Shown in pieces: positions 16,901-24,065 of a stretch of 64,000 nt of DNA. Numbering within the stretch: position 1 is the stretch's first letter; the number at the start of each line of letters is the position of its first letter. The translations under genes and the position numbers were made by a program. This DNA comes from Microbispora sp. NBC_01189 (GTDB lineage: Bacteria > Actinomycetota > Actinomycetes > Streptosporangiales > Streptosporangiaceae), in NCBI RefSeq assembly GCF_036010665.1, contig NZ_CP108581.1, positions 5,141,501 through 5,205,500 of the forward strand, read 5' to 3'. A model generated the notes under the pieces. It ran no database searches and was not told the origin of the DNA. It saw only the letters and a list, made by a program, of their open reading frames with translations.

Positions 16901-17923
16901 TCGACCGAGGCCGGCCCGACGCACACCTACGCCAAGTTCGGCGCTTACAAGGCGAAGCTGAAGGTCACCTACGCCGACGGTGAGGTCGCCACCGGGGAGA
17001 TCGATGTCACCATCGGCTGCCCGGCGCCCGACAGCCGGTCGAAGGTCATGCTGCTGGACACCGACACCGGCGTCGCCAACCGTGTGGCCGGTGGCGGCTG
17101 CACGATCAACGACCTGATCGACGACGAGCGCACCTGGCCGAAGCAGAGCGACTTCGTGAGCCACCTCGGCGATGTGGTGAGCCAGCTCCGCAAGGACGGG
17201 ATCATCGACGACGGGGAGGCCGCCGCGATCACCAAGGCGGCGGAACGGTCGGACATCGGCAAGACCAACGGCTACGAGACCGTCTTCGACGGAACCGCGC
17301 AGTCCTTCCAGGACTGGACCATGGCGGGGGCCGGGCAGTTCAACCTGCAGAAGGACGGCACGCTGCGGACGTCCGGCGGTATGGGAATGCTGGTGTACAC
17401 GAAGAAGGCGTACGCCGACTTCTCGGTGCGGCTGAAGTACCGGGACGTCGCGACCGGGACGGCTCGCGCCAACACCGGCGTCTTCATCCGGTTCCCCGAC
17501 ACGAGGACCCCGCTGGGCAACCGGCCCACCACAAGCTGTGGGACGGTCGGGTCGGCCCGTACGGATCAGGCGTGGGTCGGGGTCTACTGCGGCCACGAGA
17601 TCCAGATCTACGACGGCGCGACGGGCGAGGTCCAGAAGACCGGCTCGGTCTACAACTTCGCCCCGGTCACCCTGGACAAGGCCATGCCGACGCCGAAGGA
17701 GGTGTGGAACGACTACGAGATCCGGGCGGTCGGACAGCACTACACGATCATCCGCAACGGCGTGGTGATCAACGAGTTCGATAACGTTCCGGGCAAGAAG
17801 TCGTCTCGCAGCGGTGACCCGGACACGGATCTGCGCCAGTTCGTCAGCGGGTTCGTCGGCCTGCAGAACCACAGCAACACCGACCTGGCCGAGTTCCGCG
17901 ACATCCGCGTGCGCGAGCTCTAG
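13910..17923 (+). CDS. Secreted ThuA / discoidin / PQQ-type sugar dehydrogenase / PKD / DUF1080 protein
   Basis: A 1337-residue exported multidomain protein; signal peptide residues 1-44 ending VVAAP. Domains in order: ThuA-like fold (about 63-175); an F5/8-type C (discoidin, CBM32-like) domain inserted into it (about 181-307, LIDGNNNTKWLTR); the rest of ThuA (to about 427, GGRSFYTGMGG); a glucose/sorbosone-dehydrogenase PQQ beta-propeller (about 450-953, EPHGLTVAPDGKVFYVGRA, CCHAGGGMTFD, VMGVRNISRLQWDP); a PKD domain (about 965-1037, WEWDFGDGGKS); a helical linker; and a DUF1080 domain (about 1122-1337), the family called 3-keto-disaccharide hydrolase. Expected activity: oxidation of a bound sugar or glycoside and hydrolysis of a keto-glycoside outside the cell. 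The start ATG 13910 follows AGAAGGAGCGG. Confidence 0.9.
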   Translation: MGRGDLFAQPRLPAWRRAGIIVSGVALTMGMATLPVVAAPTTPDDPAPAGHGVQMQADDAPAGVLVFHGPAAKQDDPVERAAASVKDLGKANGFSVDVSQDPSVFTSENLARYRGVVFLSANGVTLNAAQEAAFRTFIRDGGGFVGVHDAVRAQADSSWFTELVGTRPAGSIPPAEKVAEIRVSGENPPSEAKAQLIDGNNNTKWLTRANTGWAEVRLEKPVVVGHYALTSANDYQGRDPKNWTLKGSQDGQTWVDLDKRTNETFPQRFQTKEYKFDNSTAYPWYRLDITANSGEPLTQLAELRLFGPTAGPPPETEVQDAQVDFTDRQHPANEGLPLTVKRSDQWMNWAPNPLGKVHTIAQVEERFYKAGLNGNGPFHPISWCRDYDGGRSFYTGMGGTEASYTSDKQFQSHLGGAIKWAAGLVRGDCQATIASNYVTERLTTTNKSGQLDQIGEPHGLTVAPDGKVFYVGRAACPTGAIANWNDPKVGLGCGTIHQWDPKTKQVKLLTTLAVMGNRGSGDELVKNEEGLLGIVPDPKFQQNGWLYVYWMPHESIDRDNRIGQRTISRFTYDLATETIDQATRKDLLHWDTQIHSCCHAGGGMTFDNEGNLYVGSGDNNSSGGAGAGYAGNNWTLDYKGLSFQDARRTAGNTNNLGGKIIRIHPEPDGTYTIPKGNLFTGDEEGGGKTRPEIYVMGVRNISRLQWDPVNNWLNAAWVGPDAGTPSETWGPAKYETATIITSAGNQGWPYCMGNKQPYRDRSNVDASQPAGWYDCDNLKNTSPRNTGLVDIPPARTNMIWFSPQGGGPVYPKRDDGSGLPTYKLGDETFTQPFLSGGGQAIMSGPTYHRSEVDTDSGVAWPAYWENKWLIGDESNSQNRVAVTVDPKTVKDMAPPAFAEDLRGIIQSGSGGTQLQAWMDAKFGKDGALYMLDYAGGFFTLHANQKLIRVTYKGGPATPNPSQAAWRPVRESTPNTIAFSNTRAGGVKWEWDFGDGGKSTEAGPTHTYAKFGAYKAKLKVTYADGEVATGEIDVTIGCPAPDSRSKVMLLDTDTGVANRVAGGGCTINDLIDDERTWPKQSDFVSHLGDVVSQLRKDGIIDDGEAAAITKAAERSDIGKTNGYETVFDGTAQSFQDWTMAGAGQFNLQKDGTLRTSGGMGMLVYTKKAYADFSVRLKYRDVATGTARANTGVFIRFPDTRTPLGNRPTTSCGTVGSARTDQAWVGVYCGHEIQIYDGATGEVQKTGSVYNFAPVTLDKAMPTPKEVWNDYEIRAVGQHYTIIRNGVVINEFDNVPGKKSSRSGDPDTDLRQFVSGFVGLQNHSNTDLAEFRDIRVREL

Positions 17924-17939
17924 CCGGTGATCCGGCGGT

Positions 17940-17966
17940 GCCGGGCGGGGGATTCCCCCGCCCGGC
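17940..17966 (+). terminator. Terminator after the ThuA/PQQ gene
   Basis: Perfect 12-bp stem GCCGGGCGGGGG (17940-17951) / CCCCCGCCCGGC (17955-17966) with a 3-nt loop, 17 bp after the stop codon. It implies that the cupredoxin gene has its own promoter. Confidence 0.8.
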
Positions 17967-18048
17967 GCCCCCTCCGAGTGACGCCGGGCAGAATGCGACG
18001 TCCGCCCACTAGTGCGTCAGATCATAAGAGGTGCAAAGGTTAATGCCC

Positions 18049-19977
18049 ATGAGATCTCTTTCAGCCCTCCTGAGTGATTCGCGGAGGGCGCTCGCAACCC
18101 CCGCCATGCTCCGGCGCATGGCCCTGCTGGTGCTGGCGGTGACCCTGCCGACGCTGTTCCTGTCGGGGGTCGGGGCCGCGGCGCAGAACCAGAGCCAGAG
18201 TCAGCAAGTAAACCAGGCGGCGGCGCAGGTGCTCGTCTGGACCGCCGACAACAGCTACACCGATTACAAGTCCATGCCGACCACGGCGGTCGCCGGCCCC
18301 GCGACGATCGTCTTCGAGACCAACCCGTCGACCGGCAACACCTTCGGGATGACGCACACGCTGACGTTCGACGCCTCCAGCCCCGGCTACAACCACGACG
18401 TCAACGTCAACATCCTCGCCAGCCCCTTCGACACGAACGGGGGCAGGCACGAGATCCAGGTGAACCTCACCCCGGGCACGTACCGTTTCTTCTGCGCGAT
18501 CCCCGGTCACGGGAACATGGTCGGCGAGCTCGTGGTCACCAGCGGTGGTCCCACCGACACGACGCCGCCGCAGGTGTCGGCGTCGGTGTCGGGTGAGAAG
18601 GACGCCGACGGCAACTACGTCGGTTCCGCCGTGGTCGCCGTCTCGGCGACCGACACCGAGTCCGGTGTGGACAAGGTGGAGTACTCGCTGGACGGCGGTG
18701 CGTTCCAGGCCTACACGGCTCCGGTGTCGGTGAACCAGGTCGGCAAGCACACCGTGGGCTACCGGGCCGCCGACAAGGCGGGCAACACCTCCGGGGCGCA
18801 GTCGGTGACCTTCACGGTGGTGGCCCCGCAGCAGAAGGACACCACCCCGCCGACGGTGTCGGCGGCCGTGTCCGGCACGAAGGACGCCGACGGCAACTAC
18901 GTGGACTCCGCCACGGTGACGATCACGGCGACCGACGCCGAGTCCGGTGTGGACACGGTGGAGTACTCGGTCGACGGGCAGCCGTTCGCGTCGTACACGA
19001 AGGCGCTCGTGGTCGACCAGCCGGGCCGGCACACCGTGGGCTACCGGGCGACCGACAAGGCGGGCAACGCCTCCGACGTGGGGTCGGTGACCTTCACGGT
19101 CGTGAGCTCGTCGCCCAAGGACACCACCCCGCCGACGGTGTCGGCGGCCGTGTCCGGCACGAAGGACGCCGACGGCAACTACGTGAGCTCCGCCACGGTG
19201 ACGATCTCGGCGACCGACACCGAGTCCGGTGTGGACAAGGTGGAGTACTCGCTGGACGGCGGTGCCTTCCAGGCCTACACGGCTCCGGTGTCGGTGAACC
19301 AGGTCGGCAAGCACACCGTGGGCTACCGGGCCGCCGACAAGGCGGGCAACACCTCCGGGGCGCAGTCGGTGACCTTCACGGTGGTGGCGCCCAAGCAGGA
19401 GGACACCACCCCGCCGACGGTGTCGGCGCAGCTCACCGGTGACATGGACTGGGCCTGGAACTACGTGGGCTCCGCCACGATGACGATCACCGCGACCGAC
19501 GCCGGCTCCGGCGTGGCCACCATCGAGTACTCGCTCGACGGGCAGCCGTTCGCGCCGTACACGAAGGCGCTCGTGGTCGACCAGCCGGGGGCGCACACCG
19601 TGGGCTACCGGGCCACCGACAAGGCGGGCAACACCTCCAACGTCGCCACGGCCACGTTCACGGTCGTCGTGGCTCCGCCGGCCGCCAAGACGCCGCTGAC
19701 CGTCACCGCCTCGTCCCGCTGCGTGGGCACGTCGGTGTACGTCGCGGTGACGGCCGTCAACGACGGCACGGTGCCGGCGACCGTGACGCTGACGACTCCG
19801 TACGGCTCCACGACCGTGGCCGACGTGGCCCCGGGCAAGCAGGCGTACCAGTCCTTCAACGCGCGGGCCAAGCAGATCGGCGCGGGCAAGGCCACGGTGA
19901 CCGGGACGTCGTTCATCGACGGCAAGAAGGTCACCACGTCCTACGAAGCCGCCTACAACGCCATCAGCTGCGGCTGA
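18049..19977 (+). CDS. Secreted type-1 copper protein with four Ig-like (OmpL47-type) repeats and shared C-terminal module
   Basis: A 642-residue exported protein. Signal segment about 22-45 (LLVLAVTLPTLFLSGVGAAA). A plastocyanin-like domain (about 58-165) has all four type-1 copper ligands: H103 in MTHTLTF, then C149, H154 and M157 in FFCAIPGHGNM, so it should carry single electrons. Then come four 94-residue repeats of the OmpL47/HYR type, each starting DTTPP (residues 170, 264, 358, 452), then the ~95-residue module shared with laccase 2 and the isomerase-like protein. Start: ATG 18049 is 9 nt after AAAGG; ATG 18043 and GTG 18031 are in-frame alternatives. The repeats may act as a spacer arm. 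Placed after the PQQ dehydrogenase and near two laccases, it is a plausible electron shuttle between them. Confidence 0.88.
   Translation: MRSLSALLSDSRRALATPAMLRRMALLVLAVTLPTLFLSGVGAAAQNQSQSQQVNQAAAQVLVWTADNSYTDYKSMPTTAVAGPATIVFETNPSTGNTFGMTHTLTFDASSPGYNHDVNVNILASPFDTNGGRHEIQVNLTPGTYRFFCAIPGHGNMVGELVVTSGGPTDTTPPQVSASVSGEKDADGNYVGSAVVAVSATDTESGVDKVEYSLDGGAFQAYTAPVSVNQVGKHTVGYRAADKAGNTSGAQSVTFTVVAPQQKDTTPPTVSAAVSGTKDADGNYVDSATVTITATDAESGVDTVEYSVDGQPFASYTKALVVDQPGRHTVGYRATDKAGNASDVGSVTFTVVSSSPKDTTPPTVSAAVSGTKDADGNYVSSATVTISATDTESGVDKVEYSLDGGAFQAYTAPVSVNQVGKHTVGYRAADKAGNTSGAQSVTFTVVAPKQEDTTPPTVSAQLTGDMDWAWNYVGSATMTITATDAGSGVATIEYSLDGQPFAPYTKALVVDQPGAHTVGYRATDKAGNTSNVATATFTVVVAPPAAKTPLTVTASSRCVGTSVYVAVTAVNDGTVPATVTLTTPYGSTTVADVAPGKQAYQSFNARAKQIGAGKATVTGTSFIDGKKVTTSYEAAYNAISCG
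18556..19683 (+). repeat. Four tandem 282-bp repeats (A-B-A-B pattern) coding Ig-like domains
   Basis: Units start at 18556, 18838, 19120 and 19402, exactly 282 bp (94 codons) apart. Units 1 and 3 share the run VNQVGKHTVGYRAADKAG; units 2 and 4 share ALVVDQPG followed by HTVGYRATDKAG. This alternation points to duplication of a two-domain unit. Confidence 0.92.
19687..19977 (+). repeat. Shared C-terminal module, copy 2 (in cupredoxin protein)
   Basis: From [20 protein letters not shown] to NAISCG, near-identical to copy 1, both cysteines present. Confidence 0.9.
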
Positions 19978-19998
19978 CCGGCGAGCGCTGAAGGGGGG

Positions 19999-20022
19999 CC
20001 GGCCGGCCGACGGGCCGGCCGG
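19999..20022 (+). terminator. Terminator after the cupredoxin gene
   Basis: 10-bp stem CCGGCCGGCC (19999-20008) / GGCCGGCCGG (20013-20022) with a 4-nt loop, about 20 bp after the stop. Confidence 0.7.
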
Positions 20023-20105
20023 TTCCCCCGGCGGTCTCGTCCGCTCCACGGAGGTGCCGGCGGCTCGCCGCGTCATCGGGGGATCAGGGCTCTTCACTCC
20101 GACGG

Positions 20106-20185
20106 ATCCGGCACACCACGTATCCGGCACACCACGTATCCGGCACACCACGTATCCGACACGACACGTATCCGACACGACATGG
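20106..20185 (+). repeat. Five 16-bp tandem repeats directly upstream of the isomerase-like gene
   Basis: ATCCGGCACACCACGT three times (20106-20153), then ATCCGACACGACACGT and a fifth variant (20154-20185). The array ends 13 bp before the start codon at 20199, so it is in the leader or promoter. No spacers, so not CRISPR. Confidence 0.92.
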
Positions 20186-20198
20186 AGTTGACACCACG

Positions 20199-21650
20199 AT
20201 GAGCGCGTTCGAAGAAGAAAACGAGTCCGGGCGGATGCTGCGCCGCAGGCTGGGACTGAACCGGCGCCAGTTCCTCGCCGCCACGACGGGAGTCACGGCG
20301 GTGACGGCCCTCTCGGCCACAGGCCTGCTCTCCTCAGCCGCACACGCGAGCCCCGGCGGGGGCGACGAGACGAAGGGTGACCAGTTCGCGCTGATTCCGG
20401 CGGCGAAGCGAGGAATCATCCTCTACACCGTCCGCGACGTCATCGCGCGCAACCCGCTCGCGGACCCGAACCTGCCCGCCGGCTTCCGGCGCACCCTCGA
20501 GGAACTGGGCAAGATCGGTTACTCGCAGATCGAGTTCGCCGGCTACACCCAGCACGCGAACGCCGAGGGCGGCGCGAACCTGGAGAGCGTGGCGGGCGCC
20601 CGCCTGCTGCGCGGATGGCTAGACGACAACGGCCTGCGCGCCCAGGGCAACCACGGCTTCATTCCCGGCTCCTGGCCGCTGAGCCAGGCCGACGTGGACC
20701 GCTTCAAGCTCCAACTGGAGATCGCCAACATCCTCGGCATGGAACACGTCGGCACCGGCAACGACCCCACGAGCAGCGCCTACAAGGCCGACTGGGACGT
20801 CGCGGCGGACAAGTGGCACCAGCTCGGCGCCCTTGCCAGGGACGCCGGCCTCAAGCTGTACACGCACAACCACGACGTCGCCTACAGCTTCCTGCTCGAC
20901 AGCGGGCCGCTCGACGGGCAGGGACGCCCGACCCGCTCCTCGGGCATCCGCAGGCTCGAGTACTTCCTGAAGATCACCGACCCCGGGCTGGTCCACCTGG
21001 AGATGGACATCTTCTGGGCGTACGTGGCCCAGCACAAGCACAAGACCTTCACCGCGCCCGACGGGTCGACGCAGACCAACATCTTCAACCCGCTGGGGGT
21101 CGTGCAGGGGGCGGACGAGCGGTTCCCGCTGTTCCACGCCAAGGACGGCACGTACAACCCGGCGACCAGCCAAGGCTACGACATGACGGCGTTCGGGCTC
21201 GGCGTCATCGACTACGACGCGTTCTTCTCCTCGGGCCCGAAGAGGGGCCGATACAACCCGATGTTCGAGAACGACAACGCCCCCGGCGGCACGGGCAACC
21301 CCGGCGGGTCGCTGGACAATTCCAGGATCAGCTATGTCAACATGTCGGCGCTTCGCAACAAGGTCCCGCTGACCGTCACCGCTTCGTCCCGCCGCGTGGG
21401 CACGTCGGTGTACGTCGCGGTGACGGCCGTCAACGACGGCGATGTGCCGGTGACCGTGACGCTGACGACTCCGTACGGCTCCACGACCGTGGCCGACGTG
21501 GCCCCGGGCAAGCAGGCGTACCAGTCCTTCAACGCGCGGGCCCAGCAGATCGGCGCGGGCAGGGCCACGGTGGCGGGGACCGCGACGGTCGGCGGCAAGC
21601 AGGTCACCACGTCCTACGACGCCACGTACAGCGCGGTCAGCTCCGGCTGA
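20199..21650 (+). CDS. TAT-exported sugar phosphate isomerase/epimerase-like TIM-barrel protein with shared C-terminal module
   Basis: A 483-residue protein exported by the twin-arginine route (LNRRQFLAATTGVTAVTALS). Residues about 55-385 form a xylose-isomerase-like AP-endonuclease-2 barrel starting RGIILYTVRDV; likely metal-site segments are IEFAGY, HVGTGND, LYTHNHD, HLEMDIFWA and LFHAKDG. The C-terminal ~95 residues are the third copy of the module in laccase 2 and the cupredoxin protein, but here both cysteines are replaced (R and S). An isomerase-type barrel that is folded before export and acts outside the cell is unusual for phosphorylated sugars; related barrels cleave or epimerise 3-keto-glycosides, which fits the DUF1080 and dehydrogenase neighbours. 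Ribosome site upstream of ATG 20199 is weak because the 16-bp repeat array occupies the region. Confidence 0.87.
   Translation: MSAFEEENESGRMLRRRLGLNRRQFLAATTGVTAVTALSATGLLSSAAHASPGGGDETKGDQFALIPAAKRGIILYTVRDVIARNPLADPNLPAGFRRTLEELGKIGYSQIEFAGYTQHANAEGGANLESVAGARLLRGWLDDNGLRAQGNHGFIPGSWPLSQADVDRFKLQLEIANILGMEHVGTGNDPTSSAYKADWDVAADKWHQLGALARDAGLKLYTHNHDVAYSFLLDSGPLDGQGRPTRSSGIRRLEYFLKITDPGLVHLEMDIFWAYVAQHKHKTFTAPDGSTQTNIFNPLGVVQGADERFPLFHAKDGTYNPATSQGYDMTAFGLGVIDYDAFFSSGPKRGRYNPMFENDNAPGGTGNPGGSLDNSRISYVNMSALRNKVPLTVTASSRRVGTSVYVAVTAVNDGDVPVTVTLTTPYGSTTVADVAPGKQAYQSFNARAQQIGAGRATVAGTATVGGKQVTTSYDATYSAVSSG
21363..21650 (+). repeat. Shared C-terminal module, copy 3 (in isomerase-like protein)
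   Basis: From [20 protein letters not shown] to SAVSSG. Same core as copies 1 and 2, but the first cysteine is Arg and the last is Ser. Confidence 0.9.
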
Positions 21651-21686
21651 CCGGATCCCCCCACCCCCCACAGATGGAGTAACCAC

Positions 21687-22316
21687 ATGAACACCAGGAA
21701 GCCCGCGCAGATACTCGCCGCGTCGGTGCTCGGTCTCGCGCTCGCCGGTGTGGCCGGTCCCGCGGTCGCGGCCGACGGCCCGGGTGACGGCATCGACGTT
21801 TCGGTGAACATCGAGCCGACCACCACTCCCGGTCAGCTGTCGATGACCGTGGCGGACAACGACGGGGTCGCCCTGCAGGAGAACGGCTCCGACGCCACCG
21901 CCCGCCAGTTCACCGGGACCCTGCCGACGGTCACGGTGACCGACACCCGCGGCCCCGAGGAGATCCCCGCCGGAGAGTACTGGGCGGTCGTGGGCCAGGC
22001 GGGTGCGTTCACCTCGGCCGGTGACCCGGCCAAGACCATCGGCCCGGAGTACCTGGGCTGGACCCCGCGCCTGCTGACCGACTCCTCCACCGGTGCCGTG
22101 TCGGCTGGTGAGCCGGTCTCCAGTGTCGTCTCCGACGGCACCGGCGCGCCCGCCGTGGGTCTGGAGGGCCAGGAGCTGCTCATCTCGACCGCGAACTCCA
22201 CCGACGAGATCGGCACCTCGAAGGTCAACGCCGACCTGGCTCTGCGGACCGCGGTCGACGTCGCCGCCGGCGAGTACCACTCGACCCTGACGCTCTCGCT
22301 GTTCAACCAGTCCTGA
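21687..22316 (+). CDS. Secreted beta-rich protein of unknown function (WxL-like features)
   Basis: A 209-residue exported protein with a classical signal peptide (LAASVLGLALAGVAGPAVAA, cut near residue 30) and no further membrane segment. The mature part is Thr/Val/Gly-rich with LPTVTVTDTRGPEE, an EYWAVVGQAGAFTS stretch and a final AAGEYHSTLTLSLF strand. These resemble WxL-type or related surface beta-sandwich domains, but I cannot assign a function. It lies 36 bp after the isomerase-like gene and probably in one transcript with it, ending at a strong terminator. It may be a surface or polysaccharide-binding component of the island. Confidence 0.75.
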   Translation: MNTRKPAQILAASVLGLALAGVAGPAVAADGPGDGIDVSVNIEPTTTPGQLSMTVADNDGVALQENGSDATARQFTGTLPTVTVTDTRGPEEIPAGEYWAVVGQAGAFTSAGDPAKTIGPEYLGWTPRLLTDSSTGAVSAGEPVSSVVSDGTGAPAVGLEGQELLISTANSTDEIGTSKVNADLALRTAVDVAAGEYHSTLTLSLFNQS

Positions 22317-22349
22317 GCCGGACGCGGGACGCCGATTCCCGCCGCGGGT

Positions 22350-22386
22350 GTCCGGGACGTGTGCGCGTACGGCACACGTCCCGGAC
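22350..22386. terminator. Strong bidirectional terminator
   Basis: Perfect 15-bp stem GTCCGGGACGTGTGC (22350-22364) / GCACACGTCCCGGAC (22372-22386), 7-nt loop, placed between convergent stops at 22316 (+) and 22415 (-). Confidence 0.88.
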
Positions 22387-22414
22387 GTTCTCCCGCGATC
22401 GACGCCGGCGACGG

Positions 22415-23938
22415 CTACCCGACCGCCGGCGGGCCACCGCTCAGCAGTTCCACCGCGGCCCGCGCGTTGGCGCGGGCCGCGCCGTACGTGGCGAGGTAGG
22501 CGCCCGCCCCGGGCCGCCAGATCGGCAGGCCCATCTCCACGACGACCGCGTCCGGGCGGGCCGCGAGCAGCGCGGAGATCAGGTCCCGGCTGCGCGGGTG
22601 CCGGTGCGCGTCCTTCACGACCACGATCAGCGAGCGGCCCCGCGCCTGGCCGAGCAGCGCGGCGGCGTCGGCGTCCTCGGGCCGGACCCGGACGATCTCC
22701 GCCTGTGGCAGCCACGGCCCGACCCCCCAGGGCACCTCGCCCACCGCGATCGTCGGCGGAGTGTCCAGTTCGACCACGAACGGGTCGACCAGCGGCGCCG
22801 CCGAGCCCGTCAGCGACACGGCGCGGCGGGCCGCGTCCAGCCCCACGACCTGGCTCTCGTCTCCGGCGGACGCGCCCGGCCGGGCGAACCGGTCACGCAG
22901 CCGGTCCACCCGCCCCGCCGCCTCCTCCAGGCGCCCGGCGGCGAGCCTGCCCTCGGTGACGGCGGCCGCGATGTGCGCCACCATCCGCCGTACGTCCTGC
23001 GGTGTGGGCAGCGGCCCGAGGCACAGCAGGTCGGCGCCCGCGGCCAGGGACAGCACGGCGCCCTCGGCGAGCCCCACGCTTCCGGTGATCGCGTGCATGT
23101 CGAGGGCGTCGCTGACCACCACGCCGTCGTAGCCCAGTTCACGGCGCAGCAGCCGGGTCAGCGCCTCCCGGCTGAGCGTGGCCGGCAGGTCCCCGGTCAG
23201 CTCGGGCACCGCCACGTGCGCCGTCATGATCGACTTCGCGCCCGCCTCGATCGCCGCGACGAAGGGGACCAGCTCACGCTCCCTCAGCAAATCGAGGGAG
23301 GCGTCCACCAGCGGGATCTCCAGGTGGGAGTCCTGGTGGGTGGCGCCGTGGCCGGGGAAGTGCTTCACGCAGGCGGCGATCCCGGCCGACTGCAGGCCGC
23401 GTACGGCGGCGACCGTGTGCCGCGCCACGAGGTCCGGCGACGGGCCGAACGAGCGGGTGCCGATGATCGGGTTGTCGTCGGCGGTGTTGACGTCGGCCAC
23501 AGGACCCATGTCGAGGTTCACCCCGCACCGGGCGAGGTCGCCGGCCATGGCGTGGTAGACACGCTCGGTCAGGCCGACGTCGTCCACCCGGCCGAGCGCC
23601 GCGTTGCCCGGATAGGCGCTCCCGGTGTGGTAGGCCAGCCGGGTGACGTCCCCGCCCTCCTCGTCCAGGGAGACCACGGGCCGCGCCGCCTCGTTCAGCC
23701 GGGCCGTGAGCGCGCCCACCTGCTCGCCCGAGGCCACGTTGAAGCCGAACAGGCACACGCCGCCGAGGCCGTCCTCCAGGCCGCGCAGGACCCAGTCCGG
23801 CGCGGTCGTGCCCTGGAACGAGATGAGCAGCGCGCCCGCCGCGAGCCGGTGCAGGCCCGGGTCGCCGGTGCTCGCGGACAGGCCGGTGCGCGTGGACAGA
23901 TCTGCGGCCCCCGGCAGGGAGTCGCGGGTGGCGGACAT
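22415..23938 (-). CDS. Glycoside hydrolase family 3 (NagZ-like beta-N-acetylhexosaminidase)
   Basis: A 507-residue GH3 enzyme. It has the NagZ-type loop CVKHFPGHGATHQDSH, whose His/Asp act as the acid/base pair in this subfamily, and a nucleophile aspartate in GVVVSDALDMHAI. A C-terminal alpha/beta sandwich (about 370-500) is present, as in two-domain GH3 proteins. No signal peptide is visible, so it probably acts on imported oligosaccharides (N-acetylglucosaminides or other beta-glycosides) brought in by the adjacent ABC transporter. The start ATG 23938 was preferred over an upstream in-frame codon because the extension is not conserved. It lies 128 bp downstream of the permease gene on the same strand. 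Hexosaminidase specificity is by motif; the sugar is not proven. Confidence 0.87.
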   Translation of the reverse strand: MSATRDSLPGAADLSTRTGLSASTGDPGLHRLAAGALLISFQGTTAPDWVLRGLEDGLGGVCLFGFNVASGEQVGALTARLNEAARPVVSLDEEGGDVTRLAYHTGSAYPGNAALGRVDDVGLTERVYHAMAGDLARCGVNLDMGPVADVNTADDNPIIGTRSFGPSPDLVARHTVAAVRGLQSAGIAACVKHFPGHGATHQDSHLEIPLVDASLDLLRERELVPFVAAIEAGAKSIMTAHVAVPELTGDLPATLSREALTRLLRRELGYDGVVVSDALDMHAITGSVGLAEGAVLSLAAGADLLCLGPLPTPQDVRRMVAHIAAAVTEGRLAAGRLEEAAGRVDRLRDRFARPGASAGDESQVVGLDAARRAVSLTGSAAPLVDPFVVELDTPPTIAVGEVPWGVGPWLPQAEIVRVRPEDADAAALLGQARGRSLIVVVKDAHRHPRSRDLISALLAARPDAVVVEMGLPIWRPGAGAYLATYGAARANARAAVELLSGGPPAVG

Positions 23939-24065
23939 GGTGTCTCGGCTCCTCGATGAGAGTGGAAGAACGGATTGGGGGCGCGCGGGCAGGGCCCGTA
24001 CGGCCACCGGTGCGGGTGGCCGTACGGAGCGGGGGTGCCCGTGGCGGTGCGGTCAGGAGGTGCGG

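Noticed and set aside
13943-17872. A 1309-codon open frame on the minus strand opposite the ThuA/PQQ gene
   Set aside because: Shadow of the real gene caused by high GC; the translation is low-complexity Val/Arg/Leu/Gly with no domain, whereas the plus strand encodes a clear multidomain protein.
20106-20185. CRISPR array
   Set aside because: The 16-bp repeats are contiguous without spacers and no cas genes are present.
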